Shown here: one piece after another, positions 8,715 to 16,242 of the stretch | Layout of the letters: every line of letters begins with the position of its first letter | Numbering within the stretch: the first letter of the stretch is position 1 | The notes under the pieces: generated by a model | Seen by the model: only the letters and a program-made list of their open reading frames with translations | Database searches by the model: none | What the model was told of the DNA's origin: nothing | Source: SIG714 sp964638675 | GTDB taxonomy: Bacteria > Bacillota > Clostridia > Oscillospirales > CAG-272 | Direction of reading: 5' to 3' | Assembly (NCBI GenBank): GCA_964638675.1 | Contig: CAZXAU010000002.1 | Location: forward strand, 155,302-219,301 | Length of the DNA: 64,000 bases | Position numbers and translations under genes: made by a program

Positions 8715-9170
8715 ATGTACAGTGAAAAGGTTATGGATCATTTCATGAATCCCCGCAATGTCGGCGAAATAGAATCGGCAGACGGTATCGGCGAAGTAGG
8801 AAACGCCAAATGCGGAGACATAATGAAGATGTATCTCAAAATAGAAAACGGAATCATAGTTGATGCAAAATTTAAAACATTCGGGTGCGGAGCGGCGATA
8901 GCGACATCGAGCATGGCAACCGAGCTTATAAAAGGAAAGAGCATAGAAGAAGCGATAAAGCTTTCAAACAAAGCAGTTGTAGAAGCACTTGACGGACTTC
9001 CGCCGGTAAAGATACACTGCTCGGTGCTCGCAGAAGAAGCCATCAAAGCCGCACTCAATGATTATTTTACGAAAAACGGCATAGAAAACGAGCTTTCGGA
9101 AATTTGCAGAAAGAGCTGTGAGTGTTCATCGTGCGACACAGACCACTGCTCGACATGCGGAAAAGATTGA
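8715..9170 (+). CDS. iscU: IscU/NifU-type Fe-S cluster scaffold with Cys-rich tail
   Basis: This scaffold assembles [2Fe-2S] and [4Fe-4S] clusters on three conserved cysteines, here Cys33 (NAKCGD, with the usual Asp35), Cys58 (FGCGAAIA) and Cys102 (KIHCSVLA). The core ends at about residue 125. The last 25 residues add six extra cysteines in a C..CxC..C...C..C pattern, an extension not present in the classical family. That tail could carry a further metal site or a redox function; this is inference. The ribosome site is AAGGAGAT, 6 bp before the ATG. It is expected to work with the desulfurase encoded just upstream. Confidence 0.92.
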   Translation: MYSEKVMDHFMNPRNVGEIESADGIGEVGNAKCGDIMKMYLKIENGIIVDAKFKTFGCGAAIATSSMATELIKGKSIEEAIKLSNKAVVEALDGLPPVKIHCSVLAEEAIKAALNDYFTKNGIENELSEICRKSCECSSCDTDHCSTCGKD

Positions 9171-9214
9171 CTGAATCAGAGAATATAATACACAGACAAA
9201 GAAGGTGCATATTT

Positions 9215-9274
9215 GAAAGATAAATCTTTCAAACAAAAGATAAATCTTTCAAACGAAAGATAAATCTTTCAAAC
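9215..9274 (+). repeat. Three tandem 20-bp palindromic repeats
   Basis: Three head-to-tail copies of GAAAGATAAATCTTTCAAAC; only the first base of the middle copy differs. Each unit contains the palindrome GAAAGATaaATCTTTC, so the array could form three small hairpins or bind a dimeric protein side by side. It stands directly in front of the first copy of the leader element upstream of dnaJ. Confidence 0.9.
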
Positions 9275-9275
9275 T

Positions 9276-9385
9276 GCGTTTTGTGGCTTTCGCCGTTTGA
9301 TAAACGGCGATTTTGCTCTGCGAAACCAGCCCCAATTCCGAAAGAAAGGACGCTTTCGCTCATGCGAAAGCCATGATCAAAAATA
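9276..9385 (+). promoter_or_regulatory. Repeated leader with Shine-Dalgarno switch, copy 1 (dnaJ)
   Basis: The parts in order are GTGGCTTTCGCC; a variable stem GCCGTTT/AAACGGC (about 9292-9308); a TTTTGC/GCGAAA hairpin; the conserved linker CCAGCCCCAATTCC; the ribosome site AAGAAAGGA; a hairpin GCTTTCGC/GCGAAAGC; then the dnaJ ATG. GAAAG in the ribosome site can instead pair with the CTTTC that forms the 5' arm of the last hairpin, so the two structures exclude each other. The same layout recurs at 11531-11636 and 34926-35053. Confidence 0.7.
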
Positions 9386-10528
9386 ATGGCTGATAAAAGA
9401 GATTATTATGAAGTGCTCGGCGTTGATAAATCAGCCGATGCAGATACAATAAAGAAGGCATACCGCACACTTGCAAAAAAATATCACCCGGATGTAAATT
9501 CAAGTCCGGATGCAGAGACAAAATTCAAGGAGATAAACGAGGCCTACTCCATACTTTCAGACCCGGATAAAAGAGCAGCATATGACAGCATGGGATTTGC
9601 CGCATTTGAAAACGGCGGCGCAGGCGGTGCGGGCAGTTATGGATTTGGAGGTCAGGATTTCGATTTTTCGGATCTGTTCGGCTCATTCTTTGGGGGATTC
9701 GGCGGTTCAACAAGAAGGGGAAATTCGAGAAATGCCCCAAGAAGAGGAGACGACCTTGAGGAAAAAATCAGGATCACCTTTGAAGAATCGGCTTTCGGCA
9801 CAAAGAAAGATGTCACATTTGCGAGAATAGCCAAATGTGCCGAATGTTCAGGAAGCGGTGCGGCAAAGGGATCTTCACCTGAGACCTGTTCACGCTGTCA
9901 CGGAACAGGACAGATAACCACAACCAAACAAACAATACTCGGAATGATGCAAACAAGCTCCGCATGTCCCGATTGCCGTGGAAGCGGAAAGATCATTAAA
10001 AATCCGTGTTCTCAATGCAAAGGCAAAGGATATATCAAGAGCAAAAACACGGTTTCCGTGACAATTCCTGCTGGAATTTCTGACGGTCACAGACTTGTAC
10101 TGAAAGGAAAGGGCGATGACGGAAGAAACGGAGGCCCATCCGGCGATCTGTACCTGTTTATCTCGGTTCGTCCCCATGAGCTTTTTGAACGCCAAGGCGA
10201 TGACCTTTTCTGCGAAATTCCAATTACATTTTACGAAGCGGCACTCGGTGCCGAAATCGAAGTTCCTACGCTTGAAGGAAAAGAAAAGTACACTATTCCC
10301 GAAGGAACGCAGACAGGTACAGAATTCACACTGCGGCAAAAAGGAATCATAAATATAAACGGAAGATCTAAGGGAAATCTATACTTCAGAGTTGTCGTTG
10401 AAGTCCCGAAATCGCTCTCGTCGTCACAAAAGAAATTGCTTCGCGAATTTGCCGAAAGCTGCGGTGACGGCGGAAAAAATTTCGGAAAGAAGAGCGGATT
10501 CTCGAAAAAATTTTTCGGAAAGAAGTAA
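9386..10528 (+). CDS. dnaJ: Chaperone DnaJ
   Basis: This co-chaperone stimulates DnaK ATPase and delivers unfolded clients. The J domain has the essential HPD at residues 34-36 (KYHPDVNSS). A Gly/Phe-rich linker follows (about 75-115), then four zinc-binding CxxCxGxG repeats (CAECSGSG, CSRCHGTG, CPDCRGSG, CSQCKGKG; about 150-215) and the client-binding C-terminal domain. At 380 residues it is a full type I DnaJ. In most Clostridia it follows hrcA-grpE-dnaK; here it has been split from them and sits between iscU and prmA, keeping only the dnaJ-prmA neighbourhood. An alternative ATG at 9373 opens a 6-codon frame ending over the real start, a possible tiny leader peptide. Translation is probably governed by the leader at 9276-9385. 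Confidence 0.95.
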   Translation: MADKRDYYEVLGVDKSADADTIKKAYRTLAKKYHPDVNSSPDAETKFKEINEAYSILSDPDKRAAYDSMGFAAFENGGAGGAGSYGFGGQDFDFSDLFGSFFGGFGGSTRRGNSRNAPRRGDDLEEKIRITFEESAFGTKKDVTFARIAKCAECSGSGAAKGSSPETCSRCHGTGQITTTKQTILGMMQTSSACPDCRGSGKIIKNPCSQCKGKGYIKSKNTVSVTIPAGISDGHRLVLKGKGDDGRNGGPSGDLYLFISVRPHELFERQGDDLFCEIPITFYEAALGAEIEVPTLEGKEKYTIPEGTQTGTEFTLRQKGIININGRSKGNLYFRVVVEVPKSLSSSQKKLLREFAESCGDGGKNFGKKSGFSKKFFGKK

Positions 10529-10571
10529 AATAAATATTAAAGATAAATCAAAGAAATAAGGACCCGAAAAT

Positions 10572-11489
10572 ATGGAATGGACACAGCTGAGAGCCACATG
10601 CGAGAGAAAATATCTCGGACAGCTTTCCGCAATCATGAGCATGATAGACAGCGGAATACAAATAGAGGATTACAGCGATATCGAAGAAAACCTCATGACC
10701 GTCTACGGTGAGCTTATCGATGATTCGATATTGAATGCAGACCGGGATACAGTCAAGATAAGTGTATATATACCTGCCGAAAAGAGTGTTTCGGACGCGC
10801 TTGCATTTCTCCGTGAAAGACTCGCATCGTCGGGCATTAAAGCAGAGCTTGAAATTGTCGGAATTGATGAGAGCGACTGGGAAAATTCGTGGAAGCAGTA
10901 TTATCATCCGATGCATATCGGCGACACTATAGTTGTCACTCCGCCGTGGGAGAAGTACGAAAAAAGGCCGGGAGAAAAGGTCATAGTTATGGACCCCGGA
11001 ATGGCTTTCGGCACTGGAACGCATGAAACCACAAGACTGTGTCTTCGAATGCTTGAAAAGCATTTGAAAAACGGAGAAAAGGTTCTTGATGTAGGCACCG
11101 GAAGCGGAATTCTTTCGATCGCCGCAAAACTGCTCGGCTCGGGTGATGTCGCCGCATATGACATCGACCCTGTTGCCGTAAAGGTTGCAAAAGATAATTT
11201 CAAAGAAAACGGATGCGGTGATATCACCTGCGGCGTTTCAGATCTTTTGCATGGAGTAAAAGACAGGGATTTTGATGTCGTACTTGCCAATATCGTTGCC
11301 GAGATCATACTCCGTATGCTTCCCGATCTTTCGGAATATCTTAAATGCGGAGCAAGGGTCATCACATCGGGTATTGTCGTAACAAAGTCCGAAGAAATAA
11401 AGAACGCCTTTCTTGATAGCGGATATACACTTGAAGACACACTGTATGAAAATGATTGGGTGTCATTCGTGTTCAGATACGGCAAGTGA
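10572..11489 (+). CDS. prmA: Ribosomal protein L11 methyltransferase
   Basis: It trimethylates ribosomal protein L11 using S-adenosylmethionine. The N-terminal L11-recognition domain (about 1-125) includes the family signature around ENSWKQYYHP. The methyltransferase domain shows PGMAFGTGTHETT, the SAM-binding VLDVGTGSGILSIAA and motif VLANIVAEII. The length (305 residues) is standard. It starts 43 bp after dnaJ with AATAAGGACCCGAAAAT upstream, and the dnaJ-prmA adjacency is the ancestral clostridial arrangement. No unusual features were seen. Confidence 0.95.
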   Translation: MEWTQLRATCERKYLGQLSAIMSMIDSGIQIEDYSDIEENLMTVYGELIDDSILNADRDTVKISVYIPAEKSVSDALAFLRERLASSGIKAELEIVGIDESDWENSWKQYYHPMHIGDTIVVTPPWEKYEKRPGEKVIVMDPGMAFGTGTHETTRLCLRMLEKHLKNGEKVLDVGTGSGILSIAAKLLGSGDVAAYDIDPVAVKVAKDNFKENGCGDITCGVSDLLHGVKDRDFDVVLANIVAEIILRMLPDLSEYLKCGARVITSGIVVTKSEEIKNAFLDSGYTLEDTLYENDWVSFVFRYGK

Positions 11490-11530
11490 TAATGCAACGG
11501 GACAAGTCTGAAAAAAATTTTTTCAGATGG

Positions 11531-11636
11531 TGTTTTGCGGCTTTAGCCGCCGAAACGGCGGAGATTTTGCTCTGCAAAACCAGCCCCAATTCCACAAGAA
11601 AGGAAGCTTTCGCACTGCGAAAGCATAATCATAAAA
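11531..11636 (+). promoter_or_regulatory. Repeated leader with Shine-Dalgarno switch, copy 2 (PAP2 phosphatase)
   Basis: The same order of parts as copy 1: GCGGCTTTAGCC; a variable stem now CCGCC/GGCGG; a perfect TTTTGC/GCAAAA hairpin; the linker CCAGCCCCAATTCC; the ribosome site AAGAAAGGA; the hairpin GCTTTCGC/GCGAAAGC; then ATG 11637. The stem sequence differs from copy 1 yet still pairs, which points to selection on RNA shape. A palindrome CTGAAAAAAATTTTTTCAG lies just upstream (about 11508-11526). Confidence 0.7.
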
Positions 11637-12578
11637 ATGGAATTCCTGTATTTACTTGAAGGGATACGAAATCCTGTTTTCGACTTTATTTTTTCTGTAA
11701 TAACATATCTCGGAAGCGAGATCGGCTTTATAGTTATTTCGGTGGTCGTTTTCTGGTGTATAAATAAAACGACAGGCTACTACATACTCGGGATAGGCTT
11801 CTCGGGAAGCGTGATAAATCAGACGCTCAAGCTGATGTTCAAAATTCCGCGTCCTTGGATAAAAGACCCGAATTTCAGTATAGTCGAATCGGCAAGGGCT
11901 GAGGCAACAGGCTATTCCTTCCCTAGCGGACATACGCAAAATGCAATAGGCACATTCGGCGGTCTTGCCTTCCGTATAAAAAAGGCATGGATTCGTTTTG
12001 TCATTATCGGCACGGCGATTCTCGTTGCTTTTTCAAGAATGTATCTCGGAGTTCATACCCCACTTGATGTCGGAGTCTCACTCGCAGTTGCAACTGCCCT
12101 TGTGCTTATATTCAACTGCGTTTTTAAAGCAAATGAGAAAAAGCCGTCTGTAATGTATGTTGTTTTAGGAGTGCTTCTTGCATTATCTATAGCCTATCTC
12201 ATGTATGTTCTTCTCTATCCGTTTGAAAATGTTGACGAAACAAATTATACATCGGGATTGAAGACTGCATATACACTTTTCGGTTCGATTTCAGGCATGA
12301 TCGTCGGATATGTGATCGAGTCAAGATATATAAAATTCGAGACAAATGCCGTATGGTGGGCGCAGCTTATCAAAGCATCGGTCGGTCTCGGAATTGCACT
12401 GCTCATAAAAACACTGCTCAAGCAGCCGTTGTACGCCCTCTCGGGAGGAGAATTATGGGCTGATGCGATAAGATATTTTGTCCTTGTTCTCTTTGCTTCA
12501 TGTATCTGGCCGCTGACATTCAAATTTTTTCCGAAAACAAAAACAGCCGACAGAATTAAAATTTCAGTTGAAAAATAA
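11637..12578 (+). CDS. PAP2-family membrane phosphatase
   Basis: A multi-spanning membrane phosphatase of the PAP2 superfamily, which dephosphorylates lipid phosphates such as undecaprenyl pyrophosphate or phosphatidic acid. The three signature motifs are seen: KIPRPW, SFPSGHTQN and SRMYLGVHTPLDV. About eight hydrophobic segments are predicted by eye; the C-terminal three (after about residue 180) extend beyond the minimal PAP2 core. It is the last gene of the rnhA-to-prmA run, 147 bp after prmA, and ends at a bidirectional terminator. The substrate cannot be told from the sequence; recycling of the cell-wall lipid carrier is the commonest role. Confidence 0.88.
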   Translation: MEFLYLLEGIRNPVFDFIFSVITYLGSEIGFIVISVVVFWCINKTTGYYILGIGFSGSVINQTLKLMFKIPRPWIKDPNFSIVESARAEATGYSFPSGHTQNAIGTFGGLAFRIKKAWIRFVIIGTAILVAFSRMYLGVHTPLDVGVSLAVATALVLIFNCVFKANEKKPSVMYVVLGVLLALSIAYLMYVLLYPFENVDETNYTSGLKTAYTLFGSISGMIVGYVIESRYIKFETNAVWWAQLIKASVGLGIALLIKTLLKQPLYALSGGELWADAIRYFVLVLFASCIWPLTFKFFPKTKTADRIKISVEK

Positions 12579-12623
12579 TAACCGAAATCATACATATGCA
12601 CATAAACAAACAATAATTTTTAT

Positions 12624-12697
12624 AAAAAGCGTCACACAAACACCGTTTTGAAGCAGAAAATCTTTCTGCAGATCCGGAAAGTCAGTGTGACGTTTTA
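12624..12697. terminator. Bidirectional terminator between the PAP2 gene and folD
   Basis: GCGTCACAC pairs with GTGTGACG, flanked by A-rich sequence on the left and TTTTATTATT on the right, so it can end transcription from both converging genes. An inner hairpin GCAGAAA/TTTCTGC lies in the loop. Confidence 0.8.
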
Positions 12698-12714
12698 TTA
12701 TTGAATTTTTGATT

Positions 12715-13575
12715 TTATTTATTTTCCGTGCATTGCTTCTTTGCACTCTCAAGCGTGTTCTTGAGAAGCATTGTTATTGTCATCGGCCCTACGCCGCCAG
12801 GAACGGGAGTGATTGCCGAGGCTATCGGTGCGACCGATTCAAAATCGACATCGCCGACCGTTTTGCCCTCGCTTGTTCTTGAGATTCCGATATCGACTAT
12901 CACCGCACCCGGCTTTACCATATCGGCGGTGATGAACTTCGGGTTTCCGGTTGCGACAACAAGTATATCTGCCTTTTGGCATTTTTCACGGAGATCTTTG
13001 GTTTTGCGGTGGCATATCGTAACTGTACCGTCGTTGGCAAGCAGTGCCATAGCGGTCGGCTTTCCGACAATATTGCTTCTTCCGACAACCACACACTCCT
13101 TGCCAGCTATCTCAACATTATACCGCTTCAACAGCTCGATAATGCCTGCAGGTGTGCATGGCATGATTCCGGGTTTTCCTATCGACAGCTTGCCGACATT
13201 GATTGGATGAAATCCGTCAACATCCTTTTGAGGGTCTATTGCGGCAATTATATCTTCTTCATCGATGTGTGACGGCAGAGGAAGCTGAACGAGTATACCG
13301 TGGATATCACTCCGCTTGTTGAGTGTGTCGATCAGTGAGAGCAATTCACTCTCACTCGTACTGTCGGGAAGCTCGTGGACTTCGGAGTGCATCCCCGATT
13401 CGATACATCCCTTGTGTTTGTTTTTTACATAAATTTTTGAAGCCGGATCCTGCCCGACTATAATTACTGCAAGTCCCGGTATTATACCGTACTTCTCCTT
13501 GAGTATTTCGGCTTCCTTTTTGATCTCTGCCCGTATATCGGCAGATGTTTTCTTTCCGTCTATAATTATCGCCAT
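12715..13575 (-). CDS. folD: Methylenetetrahydrofolate dehydrogenase/cyclohydrolase
   Basis: This bifunctional enzyme interconverts 5,10-methylene-THF, methenyl-THF and 10-formyl-THF, supplying one-carbon units for purines and formyl-Met. The catalytic pair is Tyr49/Lys53 in KIYVKNKHKG. The signatures PLPSHIDE, PQKDVDGFHP and the NADP loop VVGRSNIVGKP follow. I chose the ATG at 13575 (MAIIIDGKKT) over an upstream start because homologues begin there. It starts 1 bp after the stop of the M16 peptidase gene, so translation is probably coupled and its ribosome site (AGGTCAGGA) lies in that gene. The 286 residues are normal. It closes the minus-strand run that begins with the glucan synthase. Confidence 0.94.
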   Translation of the reverse strand: MAIIIDGKKTSADIRAEIKKEAEILKEKYGIIPGLAVIIVGQDPASKIYVKNKHKGCIESGMHSEVHELPDSTSESELLSLIDTLNKRSDIHGILVQLPLPSHIDEEDIIAAIDPQKDVDGFHPINVGKLSIGKPGIMPCTPAGIIELLKRYNVEIAGKECVVVGRSNIVGKPTAMALLANDGTVTICHRKTKDLREKCQKADILVVATGNPKFITADMVKPGAVIVDIGISRTSEGKTVGDVDFESVAPIASAITPVPGGVGPMTITMLLKNTLESAKKQCTENK

Positions 13576-13576
13576 T

Positions 13577-14875
13577 TTATTCCTGACCTTTCTTTTTTTG
13601 CGGAGCTTTTGTGACAGCAACTGCAATGCTGTCTGCTTTAAATATTTCTTTTGCCCTGTTGTTGATATCGTCCACCGTTATACTGCCGAGAATATCGGAC
13701 ATAGAAAACATGTCAGCACCCGACTGCAGATATGAGATCATTTCGTTTGCCGTCTGCTCGGTAGAGTCAAACATCTTCAGGTAGCGTGAAAGTGTAACCT
13801 TTTTCATCGTGTCGAGCCTTGATTTAGTCATCGGCTGTCCGGGAATCGAAAGGATGTATTCTTTGAGCTTTTTGATTATTTCATTCGCTTTTTCAGCCTC
13901 TCCCCCGAGAACCATTATCGCATTTTTACTGTCAAACATCTCACGAAAATAAAATATCTGCTTTGTCACATCGCCACGCTCGTAAAATCCGCCTATAAAT
14001 TCATTTTCTTCAGACAGATAGTGTTCACCGATTATTTCAGCGATTATTTCATCCTTCATCATCTCTTCAGGGCTTGTGTCTTTTGAGGTAAACTTTATTC
14101 CTATGCGGAAATAGGGTATCGGCAGATCACGCGTGATAACCGTGTGTTTTTTTATAACTCCCTCTTTTTCGGGAACAATTTTTCTTTGAAAGTCATTTTC
14201 GGGTGCACACTCTCCCGGAAGGAGAGTATCAAGATATTCGGTTATTTTATCTATATCGGCATTTCCGCAGATCACAATAAATGATCTTTCGGGTCTGTAA
14301 TAATAGGAATGATATTTCTCCAAAAGCCCGGGGGTTATCTTTTTTATCGATGACAGACTGCCGCAGGGCGAATAGTGATAGGCTTCGTTTTCAAAGCAGG
14401 CACGTGCCAGTGCAAAATAGAGCGAATCGGAGGAATCGTCATTGTACATTCTGATCTCTTCGGCTATGATGGATTTCTCGTTCCGTACATTTTCATCGGT
14501 AAAGTAGGGAGTGAAAAAGCTTTTCACAAGCTCTTTTACACCTGACTCTACATCTTCGGAGGCTGAAAAAAGGTATACGGTGGATGTATAGCCGGTATAG
14601 GCATTGGCGTATGCACCGATCTTTCCGAGTTTTTCGCAGGTGTCCTCACCGTCGGGGTTTGCAAACAGCTTATGCTCAAGAAAATGTGCCATTCCAAGCG
14701 GAAAGCTTCCGCACTCACATTCTCTGTCTGTACCGCCGCATGGAGCGGCGATCAGGCAATACGTCGTTGACATATCCTTCGGAATATATCTCAGGCGGAT
14801 TCCGCTTTTGTGATCAACCGATATACATTTCTCGCCGAGCTTTTCATAAAGCATTTCGTATTTTACAGTCTTCAT
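13577..14875 (-). CDS. M16 zinc peptidase, catalytic (YmfH-like)
   Basis: A predicted metallopeptidase of the pitrilysin/mitochondrial-processing-peptidase clan. The inverted zinc motif HFLEH is present at residues 64-68 (His64, Glu67, His68), and the third ligand is Glu139 or Glu140 in SIIAEEIRMY at the expected distance. The 432 residues hold the usual two half-domains. Its ATG overlaps the stop of the preceding M16-like gene by four bases (ATGA), with GGAGG in that gene as ribosome site, so the two are made together, as with B. subtilis YmfF/YmfH. Members of this pair act on small peptides or in sporulation-related processing in some Firmicutes; the substrate here is unknown. Confidence 0.88.
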   Translation of the reverse strand: MKTVKYEMLYEKLGEKCISVDHKSGIRLRYIPKDMSTTYCLIAAPCGGTDRECECGSFPLGMAHFLEHKLFANPDGEDTCEKLGKIGAYANAYTGYTSTVYLFSASEDVESGVKELVKSFFTPYFTDENVRNEKSIIAEEIRMYNDDSSDSLYFALARACFENEAYHYSPCGSLSSIKKITPGLLEKYHSYYYRPERSFIVICGNADIDKITEYLDTLLPGECAPENDFQRKIVPEKEGVIKKHTVITRDLPIPYFRIGIKFTSKDTSPEEMMKDEIIAEIIGEHYLSEENEFIGGFYERGDVTKQIFYFREMFDSKNAIMVLGGEAEKANEIIKKLKEYILSIPGQPMTKSRLDTMKKVTLSRYLKMFDSTEQTANEMISYLQSGADMFSMSDILGSITVDDINNRAKEIFKADSIAVAVTKAPQKKKGQE

Positions 14876-16167
14876 ATACCCTTTCCTCCGGCAAGTGTGA
14901 AAACACTGCGAAGCGATATCTGCTTTGCAAACGATGAGATCTCTTCCTTTGTCACCCGAAAGACAGTGTCGATCATCTTTTGAACATTATTCTGGACATC
15001 AATATCACTTTCTCCCGACATGATGAGTGAAAGTGCTCTGAGTTCAATAGCAGTGTGACTGTCTTTAACCGAACGCAACGCTGATATGCATGATTTTTTC
15101 GACGACAAAAACTCTGAATCCGAAATATTACCGTTTGCAATGTCGCTTATTTCGCTCATGATGGCATCTATAGCTTCCTGTCTTCGTGAATATTCAAGCC
15201 CCGACACTATAAAAGCAGAGCTTTTGTATCTGTCGATGATCATATAGCAATCATAGCATATTCCGTATTTTTCTCTGACATTCATAAACAGCCGACTGCT
15301 CGGGGACAGTGATATTAGATCGTGAAAGAGCATACACACCTCCCGTTTTGCATCACTCGGGATAGAGAAGCCCATAACGAGATTAGTCTGATTGCATTCG
15401 CTGTCTTTTTCTTCTCTTTCTTTAAACTCTTTTCTCACAGGATCGGCATAAAGCGAAAAATCACTTACGCAGACATCCCTGTCGGTTACGACAGGAGAAA
15501 ATTTATCGGATATAAGCTTTATTATTTCCTGCGGCTCTTCATATCCGTTGTAGAAAAATTCTATAGCCGATGAGCTCAGCATTTGCGAATAAAAATCGGT
15601 CAGAATTTTTGCATTTACACTGTTCACCTGGTCATGTGTTCCGTGCTTCGGGACTGCGAAAGAGCTGCCTTCGTACATATCCTTGTGGCACTCATTTATA
15701 CTATAGCTTCGCTTATTGTTACGCTCGGAGCGTATGATATCGATAAGTGAATTCTTCTCAAGTGTTGTGAATTTCTCAGATAAAAGACCGTTTTCCTTTA
15801 AAGGATAAAGTATCATCTGGGCGAGAATATCTATTGCAGATTCGCGAAGAGGAATTTTCTCATCGATATATCTGTCGGATATCCACGAAATTGTGAATCC
15901 GATAAAGACGGTACTGCCGCATATAGAACAGTCGTATGAAAGATCTGCGTCATATGTATCTTCAAGGGCACGGGAGAGCGAAGCGAAAGAGGGGTATCTC
16001 TCGCTTCCTCTCATAAGCACCGACGGCAACATAAAATAAAGAGGATTTTTTTCACTGTCTGATTCGGTTATGAATTTAACAGTTAAACACTCTGTTTTAA
16101 ATCTCGTGTCCTTTACCGCTGTCAGTCCGACACCTTGCTTTAAAATAATTCTTTTACAATCTGCCAT
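14872..16167 (-). CDS. M16-like protein lacking the zinc motif (YmfF-like partner)
   Basis: This is the non-catalytic partner of the M16 peptidase encoded next to it. It has the same two-domain fold pattern, including the C-terminal region with MNVREKYGICYDC, but the position of HxxEH reads VLMRGSER, so it cannot bind zinc in the usual way. In YmfF/YmfH-type and mitochondrial processing systems such inactive halves help bind substrate. I place the start at ATG 16167 (MADCKRIIL); a GTG at 16218 would add 17 residues but both have weak ribosome sites. It lies 75 bp downstream of the glucan synthase gene and overlaps the next gene by 4 bp. Confidence 0.8.
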   Translation of the reverse strand: MADCKRIILKQGVGLTAVKDTRFKTECLTVKFITESDSEKNPLYFMLPSVLMRGSERYPSFASLSRALEDTYDADLSYDCSICGSTVFIGFTISWISDRYIDEKIPLRESAIDILAQMILYPLKENGLLSEKFTTLEKNSLIDIIRSERNNKRSYSINECHKDMYEGSSFAVPKHGTHDQVNSVNAKILTDFYSQMLSSSAIEFFYNGYEEPQEIIKLISDKFSPVVTDRDVCVSDFSLYADPVRKEFKEREEKDSECNQTNLVMGFSIPSDAKREVCMLFHDLISLSPSSRLFMNVREKYGICYDCYMIIDRYKSSAFIVSGLEYSRRQEAIDAIMSEISDIANGNISDSEFLSSKKSCISALRSVKDSHTAIELRALSLIMSGESDIDVQNNVQKMIDTVFRVTKEEISSFAKQISLRSVFTLAGGKGI

Positions 16168-16242
16168 CTTGCTCTGTCTTATCCCATCTTTTCGGTTAAA
16201 ATATTTTTGATAGATCACTCAAGCTATATTCTACACCGAAAA

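Noticed and set aside
9215..9274. CRISPR array
   Set aside because: The three 20-bp units are directly tandem without spacers, and no cas gene is in the window.
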